A stretch of 64,000 bases of DNA, taken from positions 352,628 through 416,627 of the forward strand of contig NW_005179090.1 in NCBI RefSeq assembly GCF_000350225.1, given 5' to 3'. Source of the stretch: Chondrus crispus (taxonomy: Eukaryota; Rhodophyta; Florideophyceae; Gigartinales; Gigartinaceae). The notes under the pieces are model-generated. The model worked only from the letters and a program-made list of their open reading frames with translations, made no database searches and was not told where the DNA came from. The position numbers were made by a program, and so were the translations under genes. Positions 51,874 to 62,819 of the stretch are shown here, piece by piece (the stretch's first letter is position 1; the number at the start of each line of letters is the position of its first letter).

Positions 51874-52331
51874 AGGGATGGAATGAACCTTGACCCCTCA
51901 AATAAAGAAGAAGAAGTACAGGGATTCAGGGGTGGGGAAGTCGGGGAAGGTTTTTTGGTCGTGGGCTGGGCAGTTTCAGCCTCAGGTATGCACAAGGAGT
52001 TACATTCCGTATGTGTGCATGACTTTGGGGGAGTGGAAAAAGATGAGACCGGTTGCAGCTCGGGATGCATGATAGCAAGGACGATGGCGTTGTTGCGTTG
52101 CCATGCAGGAGACGTATATTTTATTAATAATAATACTATATTAATAATAATATATTATCAGGAGGAGAAAAACACATGGGCTACTTTGTTACACATGTAC
52201 ACGGTGCTACCGCCGAACACGTGTTAGGATCCCTCCCTTTGGGGGCGGGTTGTTTCTCATACTTTGGGGCAGCGTGTCTTAAAGCTGCCGACCTGTACTG
52301 TACCTTGAGGGAAGAGAGCAATCAATACCTG

Positions 52332-52378
52332 TACCGTTTAGCGCTGTGTCCGCACTGCAGACACAGCGCTAAACGGTA
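52332..52378. repeat. hairpin, 19-bp perfect arms
   Basis: Arms 52332-52350 and 52360-52378 (TACCGTTTAGCGCTGTGTC and its complement) around a 9-base loop. Confidence 0.9.
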
Positions 52379-52436
52379 GAGCTAAAAGCAGCCTTGCGCG
52401 GAGTTGCGGAGTCCGCACAAGGGTGCTTTTAGCTCT
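52378..52436. repeat. second abutting hairpin, 13-bp arms plus inner stem
   Basis: AGAGCTAAAAGCA (52378-52390) pairs with 52424-52436. An inner TTGCGCGGA/TCCGCACAA stem pairs with one mismatch. Confidence 0.85.
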
Positions 52437-52810
52437 GCAGTATGAGTTCGTATATGCCAAAATTCATAGCCTGTGATAAAGAAGAATTGCTCTTTACGGG
52501 GGCGGCATTGCAGTGGGTGCACTGTACCGGTACTCTGCATCCTGCTTCTTTTAAAGCACTGTATTATAGTAGGACGAATGCTTTATTCCTTCGAGCCCCC
52601 CCACAATCAACACTACAAGTCCGTGTGTGCCATCTACGCTGGCATAAGTCACGACAGCAATAGGCAAATGCGCTGCCTTCCTCATTAAACCATAATTGTT
52701 TTCAAACTCATTTTATCTGTTTTCTTTTACTTCAAGTGGAAGAAGTGGAAGGTCTAATTTCTTACAGTCACACTAGCCATCCGTTGTAAAAGAGAAAAAA
52801 CTCCTCTCTG

Positions 52811-53602
52811 TCAATTGCAGTAGAACCCGGCATCGCAAGTAACATCAACAACCGGATCTTCGGAAGGGAGCACGTCACCACCAGAGGTACCAGCAACAAC
52901 ATCTTCGGGGTTGTTGGACACGATCAGTTGGGAGCTCCCGTCCTCGAAAGTAACCCTGGCGAGCTTGATGAAAGCGAAAGCAACAGTCGGTCGGAAGCTT
53001 ATTCCGGTGGCCTTGAGCGAACCAGAGATCCTGATCTTTGTCGATGCAGAATTCTCAAGAAGCTGCGACGCCGCCCTCACCTTCTCAGTGTAGTTCTCCT
53101 GCGAGGCCGCCTCCTCAGTGAACGACTCGGTAGTTACCTTCTTGTCAAAGTCCGCACCGATCCACTTGAACAGCGGAATGTCAAGGCCCTTCTTCCACGA
53201 CGCTTTGCGGGTCCTGTAGACAGACTTCTCAGCAGCAGAGAGAGTCGCCTCAAATTCCTTGTCATTCTTCTGAAGAGTCTCGGCGTCAATGGCCTTAACT
53301 ACGATGTCGAAGTACAGAGTTCCGTAGGCACCACGGTTCACGTTGAGACCAACGCGGGTAATGCGACCAACACCAGATTCGGAGGAGTAAGAAGTGAAAT
53401 CGGAGAATTCATCACGAGTCACGGTGGCGGGGATGAATTCCTCTACAATGTTGACGATCTTTCCCTTAGGCTTCGGGGTGGGCTCCTCACCTGGGAACCC
53501 AGCATCACCAGATTCGATAACTTCGATTGTGCGAATAGATTTGGCAGCAAGAGTTGCCGTGAAGAGAGCAAAAAGGCAGACGAGGAACTTAGTGAAGGCC
53601 AT
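52811..53602 (-). CDS. secreted protein of unknown family, intact paralogue
   Basis: 263 residues from ATG 53602. A strong signal peptide (FTKFLVCLFALFTATLAA) precedes a linker rich in Pro and Lys, then blocks shared with the 49692 gene: KIVNIVEEFIPATVTRDEF, GRITRVGLNVNRGAYGTLYF, VKAIDAETL, RPTVAFAFIKLARVTFEDGS and LIVSNNPEDVVAG. The C-terminus ends CDAGFYCN, with two Cys absent from the paralogue. No membrane anchor, so it is probably exported. I do not recognise the family. A TATA box lies 92 bp upstream of the ATG. Confidence 0.8.
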   Translation of the reverse strand: MAFTKFLVCLFALFTATLAAKSIRTIEVIESGDAGFPGEEPTPKPKGKIVNIVEEFIPATVTRDEFSDFTSYSSESGVGRITRVGLNVNRGAYGTLYFDIVVKAIDAETLQKNDKEFEATLSAAEKSVYRTRKASWKKGLDIPLFKWIGADFDKKVTTESFTEEAASQENYTEKVRAASQLLENSASTKIRISGSLKATGISFRPTVAFAFIKLARVTFEDGSSQLIVSNNPEDVVAGTSGGDVLPSEDPVVDVTCDAGFYCN

Positions 53603-53693
53603 GTTGTTTCGTTGAGGGGGTATTCAAGTTCTGATGTAGGCGGTTGAGAGACTGTGAGGATGACTTCACTACCACGGACGCGATGACGATCTA

Positions 53694-53703
53694 CTTTATA
53701 TAG
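53694..53703 (-). promoter_or_regulatory. TATA box of the secreted-protein gene
   Basis: CTATATAAAG on the minus strand, 92 bp upstream of the ATG. It would place the transcription start near 53665. Confidence 0.6.
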
Positions 53704-56410
53704 AAGAAATGAAACAGTTGGAAGGCATCGGTTGTTGATGATCTATTACTTCTGCAGCTAGCAAATCGTTCAGAGGGCAGGATGTATGCCGCTTGTCCTG
53801 ATAGAACCCTCAATAATATTCCTGACAGATAGCACTTGCAGAACCAGCAGGGAGAAAAGGGGCTTCTCTCACTGGAGTCCAGCCGCAATAAAAACTTTCG
53901 CCAGGCCACTAAATGGACTGTACATGAACGCCGTTGTTGCACAAACGATGCAATAGTCAGAATATGTATCCTAGCCGAAGTCCGTCAAGGTTAGCTCTAC
54001 CATCCGTACAATGTACTTATTCATACACTTATTTCAAATGGGCCTGTCGATACCTGGTTACCACTCGACCAGTCGTCAAGGTGTAAACGAACTTTGGGGA
54101 TAGATCTCATCCATAATAAAGTCGTGGCGGATAAACGCAGGTTCTAGACCACAGTTTCATACCAATGAAGTATATTCTGTTTTCGAGGAGAAATGATGCT
54201 AGATGTCCGACAGGATCAAACTCTACAACTCATAGAAATAACTTGAGCGTAAGAGAACGGACACTAAGGCCCTGCAAAAACAAAGCCGAAATGTCTGGGA
54301 AAGTTGCTCAAAGGCCACAGCCCCCGAGTAAGTAAGTATCAGGGGTGTTTTGAGGTAAAAATGGAAGTTGAGAGTATGTCAGGCGTGAGTCGGCGATCTA
54401 AACACCTTTCAACAAACGCAAGCAACCACGGCCTGTTGGGAATGTAATTTATACAATGAAATGGAGAGCCACAAGAGCGGATAAATGATGATCATGGCCT
54501 GCGTGTCTCAGTATCTATGGAATCGTGGCTTGAAAGGACCCGATTACAGAAGTTTTAGAGTGATCTTCGAAGTATGCAGAGTTAAAACTGTTCGATGCCT
54601 GATTCAAGAGCCTTTTAGAAACCCCAACCATATTGTTCTTTGTGTGCTGGCCCCTCGCATGCTCCACCTTTTTGAAAAACTGGTAGTTGGACTTTTCTTG
54701 ATAGGCCACCTTACATTGAATGGCACATATTTGCGTTATAGTCTTCAGGAAGTCTCGACAGCAATGGAAATGATGACTGGAGCCCACGAAAGGAATTAAG
54801 GCATGAATTTTTACATTCACTACTCATTGGATCAACTACTTGCCAGTATTCCACCGCTTGTTACAAGCAGCGCATGAAACAGAACCACTTTCTGCCATCT
54901 TTGTGTGACAGCGGTGTGGAATCCGAATTACAACGTGGCGATTTTTTGGGACCTGTTTTTTCGGATCATACATGGAGGATTAAGTGGCCACGCAGTAGCT
55001 GTGTGTGAAATATAATAATTTCTCCATTTCCGAACCGCAACACGAAAATTGTTGACGACGCATCTGATCCTGATTTGACGTGAAGAACTTGCGAAGGTTC
55101 CGTTTGGTGCTCGTTCACTTTAGCGACCAAATACAGTATGTGCGGTTGACACTGTTTTACCTTCAATGCTTTGCATTGTTGATCATTTAATGGTCGAGTA
55201 TGATTCGCCCAATGTTCCATTCAGACAACCACCAAATTCCACCTGGCTCGGCAGTGGAGCATTTATGCAGGCCCGTACATTTGCCTTTCCAGCATGTCCT
55301 TTTTTTTCTATGCATGCCTTAGCACCATATAGATAGGCAGCATCAGAGTGAGTGAGCGCCATCGTCATAAGGCTGTAACTATTGTACTCCTAAAAATAGG
55401 TTCATATACTGTGCCATACATCATGAAAACGCGCTTTGTTCATAGTTTTCACATCGCAGCAATGCGTTTTGCAGTGAATCAAAGTTCTTTTCTTTTCAGT
55501 AGAAAATGCGAGTTTTTCCAGCTTCTTTTCAATATTCTGCACATCCCACAACTGGAGAAACCACCTTCCCGATCTCTTATTGTTACAGTCCTCATTGACA
55601 AGTTCTTCCTGACCAAAGGGATCTCGAACAACGAGGGCGTTTACCTCTTTGGCTATGGTTAAACACGTAATCGGTCTCTGAGATACGAGAGGCCATCACG
55701 AGACAGAGAAATCAGAGTCCGCATCAGGATCCCTCACGTGTTCTGTAAAGGTGCACCGAACAGTGTTCGGTGTTCGGCGAACACCCCAAATTCTTCAGAG
55801 CAAGCCGTGTGAGAAGACTCTGCCTTGCTAACGTCCATCCATTGGGAAGGCAGAGTCCGTAACATTTCTTCCAAGTATATTTTTGGTTGTCAGTACGACT
55901 ACCGTATTCCGATTTTAAATAGCATATTTCCGTGAATCACCAGCAAAGGAAGACGTAGTTTTGCAGCAATGGGACTGTCCGAAATTTAGCATCACGGCAA
56001 GCACTGCAACCAGCGTGATCCAAAGTTAGTTTTGTTTAGCATAAATAATAATGTAAAGGTACCGCAGGAACAGGGCATACTGTACAGCTGAATACATGGA
56101 TGCCTCATTGTGATAGGTTTTTTGGCTTACTTTTTAAGGCAGCCATCTCCACGATGGCATAGTCGATATTCCACGAATTCGTGTTGGGCCGTGGAGAGCA
56201 CCCATTTCGTCTTCAATGGCACCATCTTATTCCTTCTGGCGCATGGTGATGGTGCATCAAGTTGGTGGGGAATTTGAACTATGTACCCTTCCCTGGGAGG
56301 GTAATTTGGAGTGCGAGGGTGATTTGGAGTATTGATTTACGCTAAAAAAAACGGGAGACATTATAAACTTAACTGTGCTCGCAACCATGTCCAATTTCCA
56401 ATTCAGTGTC
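53704..56410. other. 2.7-kb region without recognised genes
   Basis: AT-moderate, with ORFs under about 105 codons and no motifs. One CTAAAAATAG decamer (55390-55399) and a short hairpin around GACTCTGCCTT (about 55827-55860) are present. Confidence 0.45.
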
Positions 56411-56415
56411 CAAAA

Positions 56416-56516
56416 TGTGTGATCACGGGGTCCGATAGCCCTTTCCTTTACTCGTCGTCGTCTCTAGGTGTATATATACTCCTCTCTAATGACAGCCTGT
56501 CCTGTGCGGTCAGGCA
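56416..56516 (-). repeat. 3' LTR of Copia D (101 bp)
   Basis: TGTGTGATCACGGGG ... TGCGGTCAGGCA on the plus strand. Confidence 0.9.
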
Positions 56517-56554
56517 AGTGCAAAGTGCGTTGGCGAATGTGTGTGTGTGTGCGG

Positions 56555-59500
56555 TCAGACAGTCCCGGGGTTCGCCGATGGGCTTTGTGCTGGTTTGAGT
56601 TGGATCATGGTGGTTAGGTGGTTATGTCTTTGCGGTCCGGTTATTTTGGTGAATAGGTCCGCGATGTTGTCCATTGTCGGTATGCGGTGCACCGATATAT
56701 TGCCTTTCCTTATGAGGTCCTGGATATGGTGGTGTTTGATGTCAATGAATTTTCTACGCTTGGTTGGTGCGACGTTCTTGGCTACGCTGAGCGCCGCTTG
56801 GTTATCTATCATCAAGGGTGTTGGTTTGTGTTCCGGTTGCTGGATGTCGGCGAGCATGCGGCGGATCCATTGTGTTTGCTGTGCGGCTCGGGACGCCGCG
56901 AGGTATTCGGCCTCGCAAGTGGACGTGGCGACGGTTGGTTGCCGTGATGATGTCCAGCTTATTGGGGCTCCGTACAGGTGTATGATTCCTATGCGCGATT
57001 TTCTGTCCGGGTCGTTGGCATAATCCGAGTCACTGTAGGATCGTAGTGGGATTTGTGTTTGGCGGTTGACGGCTTTGTATTCAATGCCGTGTGTTCTCGT
57101 TCCTTTGAGGTAGCGTAGGAGGGCTTTGAGGTTCTGTTGATGGGTGATGGTGGGATTGTGCATGACTCCGGCCAGTTTGCTAACAGATGTGTGTATGTCT
57201 CCTCGTGTGCTGTCTGCAATGTATCGCAGGTCCCCAAGGGTTTGGCGGAATATGCTGGCGTCGCGTGGGTGCAGTGGATTGTTCTTAATTTCATCATCGA
57301 ACGGTCCTTTGTGGGGTAGTGGTGAGTGTCGCGGGTTGCATTTCGTCATTCCTGTCTTGCTCAGGATGGTGTCGATAGCAGCAGTTTTTGACACGTGTAT
57401 GCTGTCATTGCTCCTCTTGCGGATTGTCCAGTTTAGGTACTGTTGCGGGAATCGGAGACGTTTTATGTTGTACTTTTGTTGTAGATTGGTGTACAGTTGG
57501 GTGACAAGAGTTGGATGGGTGGCAATGACGAGGAAATCGTCCATACTGACGGCTGTGATTATTGTGTCTTTTGCATCGTGGCGATAGAAGATGCTCGGGT
57601 CGGCATCGGCTTGTTTGTACGCGTGCTTTTTGAAATGTTCCGTGAGGCCGTCGAAGTATATGCGGGATGCTGGTGGTGTCCCATATATGTTTTTGACAAG
57701 TCGGCCTCCCTTGCATGCATGTTTGTAGCTGCCGTCGAACTGTGGGTGCTGCTTGATATAGACTTTGCGTTCTGGGGGATAGTTTTCGTGGAGATATGCT
57801 GAAGTTATGTCGAAGTGTTCGACTGGCCATCTTTTGGCTGCAGCTATGGCTAGCAGGACGCGTATGGATGTTTTTTCTGCCATGTATGTGGTTGTGCTGT
57901 CACTGTCGTAATGGAGACCGGGCTTCATACGGTCTCCACGTGCTGAGCATCTGGCTTTACGCTGTGTGACTGTGCCGTCGGGAGCACGTTTGTAGCGATA
58001 TGTCATTTTAAGTGGTATCAGTTTCTCGCGTGGGGGGAGCTTTTTGTCTGGTATCCACTGGATGGTTTGTGATTTGTCGAGCTTGTCGAGTTCCTCATTG
58101 TGTGCAGTGGCCCATTGTCCCGAATCGGGGTAGTTTTGGGCTTCTCGCTGCGTTTTCGGGTCTGGCGTTGTGATCTCTACAGTGAGTGGGCTGGCTTGTG
58201 ATCGATATGAGCTGAGGGGCCTATAGCATGGGTCGGACGTTCGGCTGTACGGTCGGAAGTCGGCCGTGCGTATAGTTCGGTATCGAGGTGAATTGAGCTC
58301 TTGGACCGTGATGGTTTTGTGATCGTTGCCGTATGCGTATCGCACTGGTGTTGTTCTGGGGTCCAGCTTTTTCTTCGGTTGTACGAGTGGGATCGTGCCG
58401 AGTTGCCCGAATGTGAATAGTCGTTTGGGTCTGCGTGGTTGGTCGTGCCACAGATTAGTGGGTGGCTGGCCGGTGGCGGAGTGGGGCATGAGATTGTATT
58501 TAAAAGCTGCGTCCCTTACCGCATCTTCCCAATACTGCGGGGGTAGTTTCGCGTGCTGGAGATTTGCTCTGGCGGCATTCATCAGAGTTTGGTTGATACG
58601 CTCTGCCAGCGAGTTCTCTTGGGGTTGGTGTGACGTGTTGTTTTTGTACGTTATGCCGTATGCGGCGTACGTGCGCATGGCCTCCTTGGACTTGGACTTT
58701 TTGTTCGTCCCGCGTTGTACAGTTGGCGCATGTGTTGTGGCATGATTGCTCCGACTTGTCGTCTGTCTTTTAGGAAGTATAGGATGAGATACCTTGATCC
58801 AGCGTCGATGTACATAAGGAAGTGGAAGTTTCCGTGTGTGGATATCAGGGAGATTGGGCCACACGTGTCAGAGCTGAGGTATTGGTCGGGGGCATAGTTG
58901 TGTGTGGTTTTTCGGTGTGGTGCTGGTCTTTGTTTTGCCATTGTACACGCTGAGCATGTGATGGTGGTCGTTTCGTACGCGAGTGATTTGGGCATTGTTG
59001 GTATGTTTCCGTCTTTGGCCATTTGTCTGATGTTGCGTGCTGTGGCATGGTTTAGCTTGAGGTGCCATTCGTGTGCAACCTGGTCCTGCGGTGTGGGTTG
59101 AGGTTGGTGCTCTGTTACTGGATTGTGGGTGTCGGCGATGTGTCGGTTTTGTCGTCTGTGTTCCTGCATTTGTGGTGTGCGTGGTCCTATTTGTTGCACC
59201 GTCGTCGTTTTCGGCTTGCCTTTTTGGGATGGTTTTTTTGTGCGTTCGCGTGTATGGTTTGGTTCTGACACTGTAAGCGTTGTTCAGGTTTTTGTTTGTC
59301 CATGCATACGCTTTGTGCTTTGTGTTCCATGGCACTGTACCGACGATGATGGGTTTGTTCCGTTGAGCTGTGTTTTTGTATACTATTGCCTTGTTTGGTG
59401 TGAATAGTACGTTGCCGTGTACTCTCGCGAGATCGTGCACGGAGATCAGGTTTGTGGTGATGGACGGGTTGGCCACGGCTGGGACCTGGAGCCGTATGTT

Positions 59501-60556
59501 TTTATTCGTACGGATTGTCGTCTTACCATGGTGTGTACATTTGGATCTGGTGTTAATGGCTTTGGCCGTGTGTATAGCGTGCCGTGTTTTGCGCATGTGT
59601 GTTGTGGGGCGCGTCAGATGTGTTGGGAGCGCTCCTGAGTCCAGGATGTACGTACATGGTTCGTCTTCCGTCCTGTTGTCGTTCGTTGGGTCGTAGACGT
59701 ATTTGTCGTGCTGTTCGTCCTCGTATACGTCTTCGGGGTTGTATGCCACTCGTACTTTTGGGTGTCCTTGTGCCCTTTTGTTTTTCGGGTGGTTGGGATT
59801 GCGGCATTCTGCATCCGTGTGTTGCGGTTGCATGATGCCGCGCAGTTGGTGGTATCGACAGGGGTTGTCGATTTGACGTGGCATGGGTTGCCAGCGGGTT
59901 CGGCGTGTGGCCCATCTGCGGCTTATTGGTGCCGGTCTGTTGGGGGTTGGCGCCTGGGTTATCTGAGTAAGGACGTTCTGGTACTGTGCGATTCGGTTGT
60001 ACCGGTGTGCGAACTCCTTCACTGTGACTGGGCTGAGGGCTATGAGTTGCATGGCTATGGGTGGCATTGTGGGGTTATATCTCAACCCGTCGATCATGAA
60101 TGTGACCGTTGTCCTCGTGTCCTGTATTTCCGGATAGCGTGCAGCTATCATCTTGGCCCTGATTCCCTCGTGGATCGTGACGTATTCCTGGAGCGTCATT
60201 CCGAGTGTGAAGTGTGCTTGTTCTGCCTGTTGTTTGAGGTATATGTTTGTGTGGTCGTCAGCGTTGGCAGTGTCGAGGTGTGCCGTGATCGCCTGTACCA
60301 TATCGTACGGCATTGGTTCACTCGTCGGTGTGAGTACCACATTGGCAATGTCGCTCGGTATGCTCGTTATGATCTTGCCGAGCAGCACGTGCTTGGCGCG
60401 CTGAAATGTGTTGTGCTCGTCTTCTTGTGTCGGGGGTTCGGGGTTGCTTTCTAGTTGGTGGATCGTTCCGGTGGCGTACGCGGCGGAGCGTAGCGCAACG
60501 AACCAAGGGCCGTAGTTGTCGGGATTGAGGGTTGGGACGTCGGTTCGTCGTTCCAT
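56555..60556 (-). pseudogene. Copia D Gag-Pol, two frameshifts and a missing integrase Asp
   Basis: Starts at ATG 60556 (MERRTDVPTLNPDNYGPW). Gag has the C-x2-H ... H-x4-C block (CRYHQLRG ... HTDAEC) and the protease ILDSGALPTH. Near 59290 the frame shifts into GAG-pre-integrase (HEWHLKLNHATARN, TCSACTMAKQ) and integrase (LSSDTCGPISL). Near 58690 it shifts back to the original frame (YAAYGITYKNN, QENSLAERINQTL). At this second junction Copia C has RTDN-AREF, while Copia D reads GTN-KK, so the second catalytic Asp appears deleted. The RT (VEHFDITSAYLHENY, AVSMDDFLVIATH) and RNase H (SYSDSDYANDPDRKS, STCEAEYLAAS) are open to the stop at 56555. Confidence 0.9.
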
Positions 60557-60722
60557 GTTTGAGGATTTGCTCGTGCGTATGGGAGGTTTGTACGTGAGTT
60601 GATCGATTGGTGCTGCGGCAGGCGGGTTGTTTCTGCGCGTTGTCCTACGTGCTGTGAGGGATCGGATCGTGTCGTTGTGGTGGCTTGTTGGAGTTAGGAG
60701 CATCGGCGCGTGGTTGCGTAAT

Positions 60723-60735
60723 GGTGCCTATAACC
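60723..60735 (-). promoter_or_regulatory. half-tRNA primer-binding site of Copia D
   Basis: GGTTATAGGCACC on the minus strand, adjacent to the 5' LTR. It is the Copia C site with one substitution, again pointing to the initiator tRNA-Met anticodon arm. Confidence 0.7.
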
Positions 60736-60836
60736 TGTGTGATCACGGGGTCCGATAGCCCTTTCCTTTACTCGTCGTCGTCTCTAGGTGTATACATACT
60801 CCTCTCTAATGACAGCCTGCCCTGTGCGGTCAGACA
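60736..60836 (-). repeat. 5' LTR of Copia D (101 bp)
   Basis: TGTGTGATCACGGGG ... TGCGGTCAGACA on the plus strand. Confidence 0.92.
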
Positions 60837-60841
60837 CAAAA

Positions 60842-61973
60842 AATGGCTGAGCAGTGGCGAAAACCGTACTCTAAATTACCCTGCATTGCAGAAAATCAGA
60901 CCGGCTGAAAGTGGAGCGGAATCTTCGAGCTAAATTGTTTTCCGTTGTTTTCAGCCACGTTTTGGTGCATGGACGTGGTTTCCGACACCATTAGGCAGCG
61001 ATTAGTTACTCATAATCGCGTGAGGTCTATGTGAAGCACTTTTTTCATTTATATTGTTTGAAATTCACTCCAAACTACCCACCCTCGCGGGGATCGGTAC
61101 ATGAACTGGCGATGTGTTGTACAGAATCTGGGGGAATTAGCCTTTCTTGTTTATCATCAATATCTGCAAGTACACCTCGAGTCAATATGTATCGTTTCTC
61201 CTCCGTGTACAGTTATGATCAGTTCAGAATACAATATTTGCGGAACTGTATGAAGGAAGATCGCAACTCAGTTGGGAGATGTAAATAGTCTTGTCTAGGC
61301 TTTTTCGCACTACGTGAAAGAGTACTGCCTGTGCGGAGAGAACGCAGGAGAGACATAACGCGTGTTGGTCATATACCCTGTATGTTGAAAGTTATCCTAT
61401 CAATTTATCAATCGCGCTCCTTTTCGATCGCAGTTCAGTTGGGCAGTTGGACTAGAATCGTTCTAACAGAGGTCCTCCAAGCTACTTTTCTGTGATGAAC
61501 ATCGCAAAAGGCTTCCTAGAACCAAAGAGTCCTTTCTTGAGTATCCAGATGAACGTGGTCACGAGAGTACGATGCCGAAGCTCCAACCACCCCCGAATAT
61601 TTTATCCTACAGTATGAATCCTCGCTACGTGCATATGAAAAGTGGAGGGTTTTCGTATGGAGTTGGCGAACATATGCACTTGTCGAAATGTCCAAACGCC
61701 TCATTTTTATTCAAAAATCAGATACCCGGGTCCGACGGTGGTGATGAAGCACCGATGACGGTCCGAAGCACTGCATATCTGTTATCATAAGTTTTTACCT
61801 GTTTCATAGTAAGCCTTTGTATGAGGGTTCGATATGATTAAGGATCACTTTCTTCATGCAGTTATGCGGTATGCAGTTCAATGTCATATACAGGCTGGAA
61901 TCGCTGCTCCGCAGCCGGTAGCTGATGAACGCATGCAGTAATCGAGAATATGCAGAAACCGAGCATGTAACTG
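60842..61973. other. 1.1-kb intergenic region
   Basis: No gene supported; only short ORFs without motifs. Confidence 0.4.
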
Positions 61974-61975
61974 TA

Positions 61976-62314
61976 CAGGGGGGGGGGGGTAGCTCTATAT
62001 CGCACTTTTGAATAGCGCATTACCGGACATATCGCACTGTGTCCGGCTTGACACGAAATCAGCCACGTGTATGACAGTACACACGTGTCGCTCTAGAAGC
62101 CCCTAGTAGAGGCCGTACTGTACAAGCAACCCGCACAGTATCTCCAACTTTGGCTTATGGCGACGGCGGCTGAGTAGTTCTGCCCAGTTCCACGTCATTG
62201 CCTAAACATAACAAAAAAAATCTTTTTCGAGAGTATTTGCTACATCCTACTATCGGATATATCGCACTTTGAAGCGTTGTGACACTGGGGTGCGATATAT
62301 AGAAGGTACCACTG
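61976..62314. mobile_element. MITE-like element with TA duplication
   Basis: The ends share an inverted CTATATCGCAC-type block within about 30 bp of CAGGGG (left) and CAGTGGTACC (right, as complement). Both are flanked by TA (61974-61975, 62315-62316). At 339 bp with no ORF, it fits a non-autonomous pogo/Tc1-type element. The left end has an 11-base G run. Confidence 0.65.
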
Positions 62315-62316
62315 TA

Positions 62317-62819
62317 GTCCTCCAGCGAGGTTTTTTTATTACCTCCAATAGTGATGGACTCCTTATTGCAGGGTCAGTCACATTCTACAAGTGGTAGATC
62401 ATGTATGATAGTGGATGGCTGTGAATGACTGGTCCCACATCTATAGACCAATCAAATCGTTTCGTCCCACATCTACATCTCGACCAATTAAAACGATTGG
62501 TCCCACATGCTTACATCATTAATGTAATGTTTGGCCCAGTAAATTTCATTTATGCGACGGTCCTTGCTGTCATCGCATTTTGTGCCATGCAAGTGAACTG
62601 CGCGGGCAAATATTTGTATTTTCGAATGGGCAGGATTCCCGCCAAAGTGACAAATCTTTAAGACAATGGGGATAGGACGAACCCCACTTCCGATGCACAT
62701 CCCTTTGACACTCCACACTTCACCGACAACGTTAACCAGCGTTTCTCAGATTTCCTCATCTAACTGTCCACGTTCATAACCTTGACCACTCCGTCCTCTC
62801 CTCAACGACTTCCCACATC
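62317..62819. other. 5' flank of the protease ORF
   Basis: Contains three variants of a TGGTCCCACATCTA-type phrase spaced about 30-40 bp apart (62430-62510). No gene seen. Confidence 0.45.

Larger units (their letters stand above)
51874..52810. other. intergenic, with two hairpins and an AT repeat
   Basis: TAATAATA-rich DNA at about 52120-52160, then two abutting hairpins. No gene supported. Confidence 0.45.
56416..60836 (-). mobile_element. Copia LTR retrotransposon D, short LTRs, CAAAA target duplication
   Basis: 101-bp LTRs (56416-56516 and 60736-60836) bracket a complete but damaged minus-strand polyprotein. CAAAA is found at 56411-56415 and 60837-60841. Total 4421 bp. The LTRs differ at about three sites by eye, so this copy is fairly young. 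It shares its primer site, LTR blocks and protein with Copia C. Confidence 0.95.

Noticed and set aside
51742-52227. 161-codon plus-strand ORF
   Set aside because: Runs through the 31-bp inverted repeat and AT-rich simple sequence; no recognisable motif.
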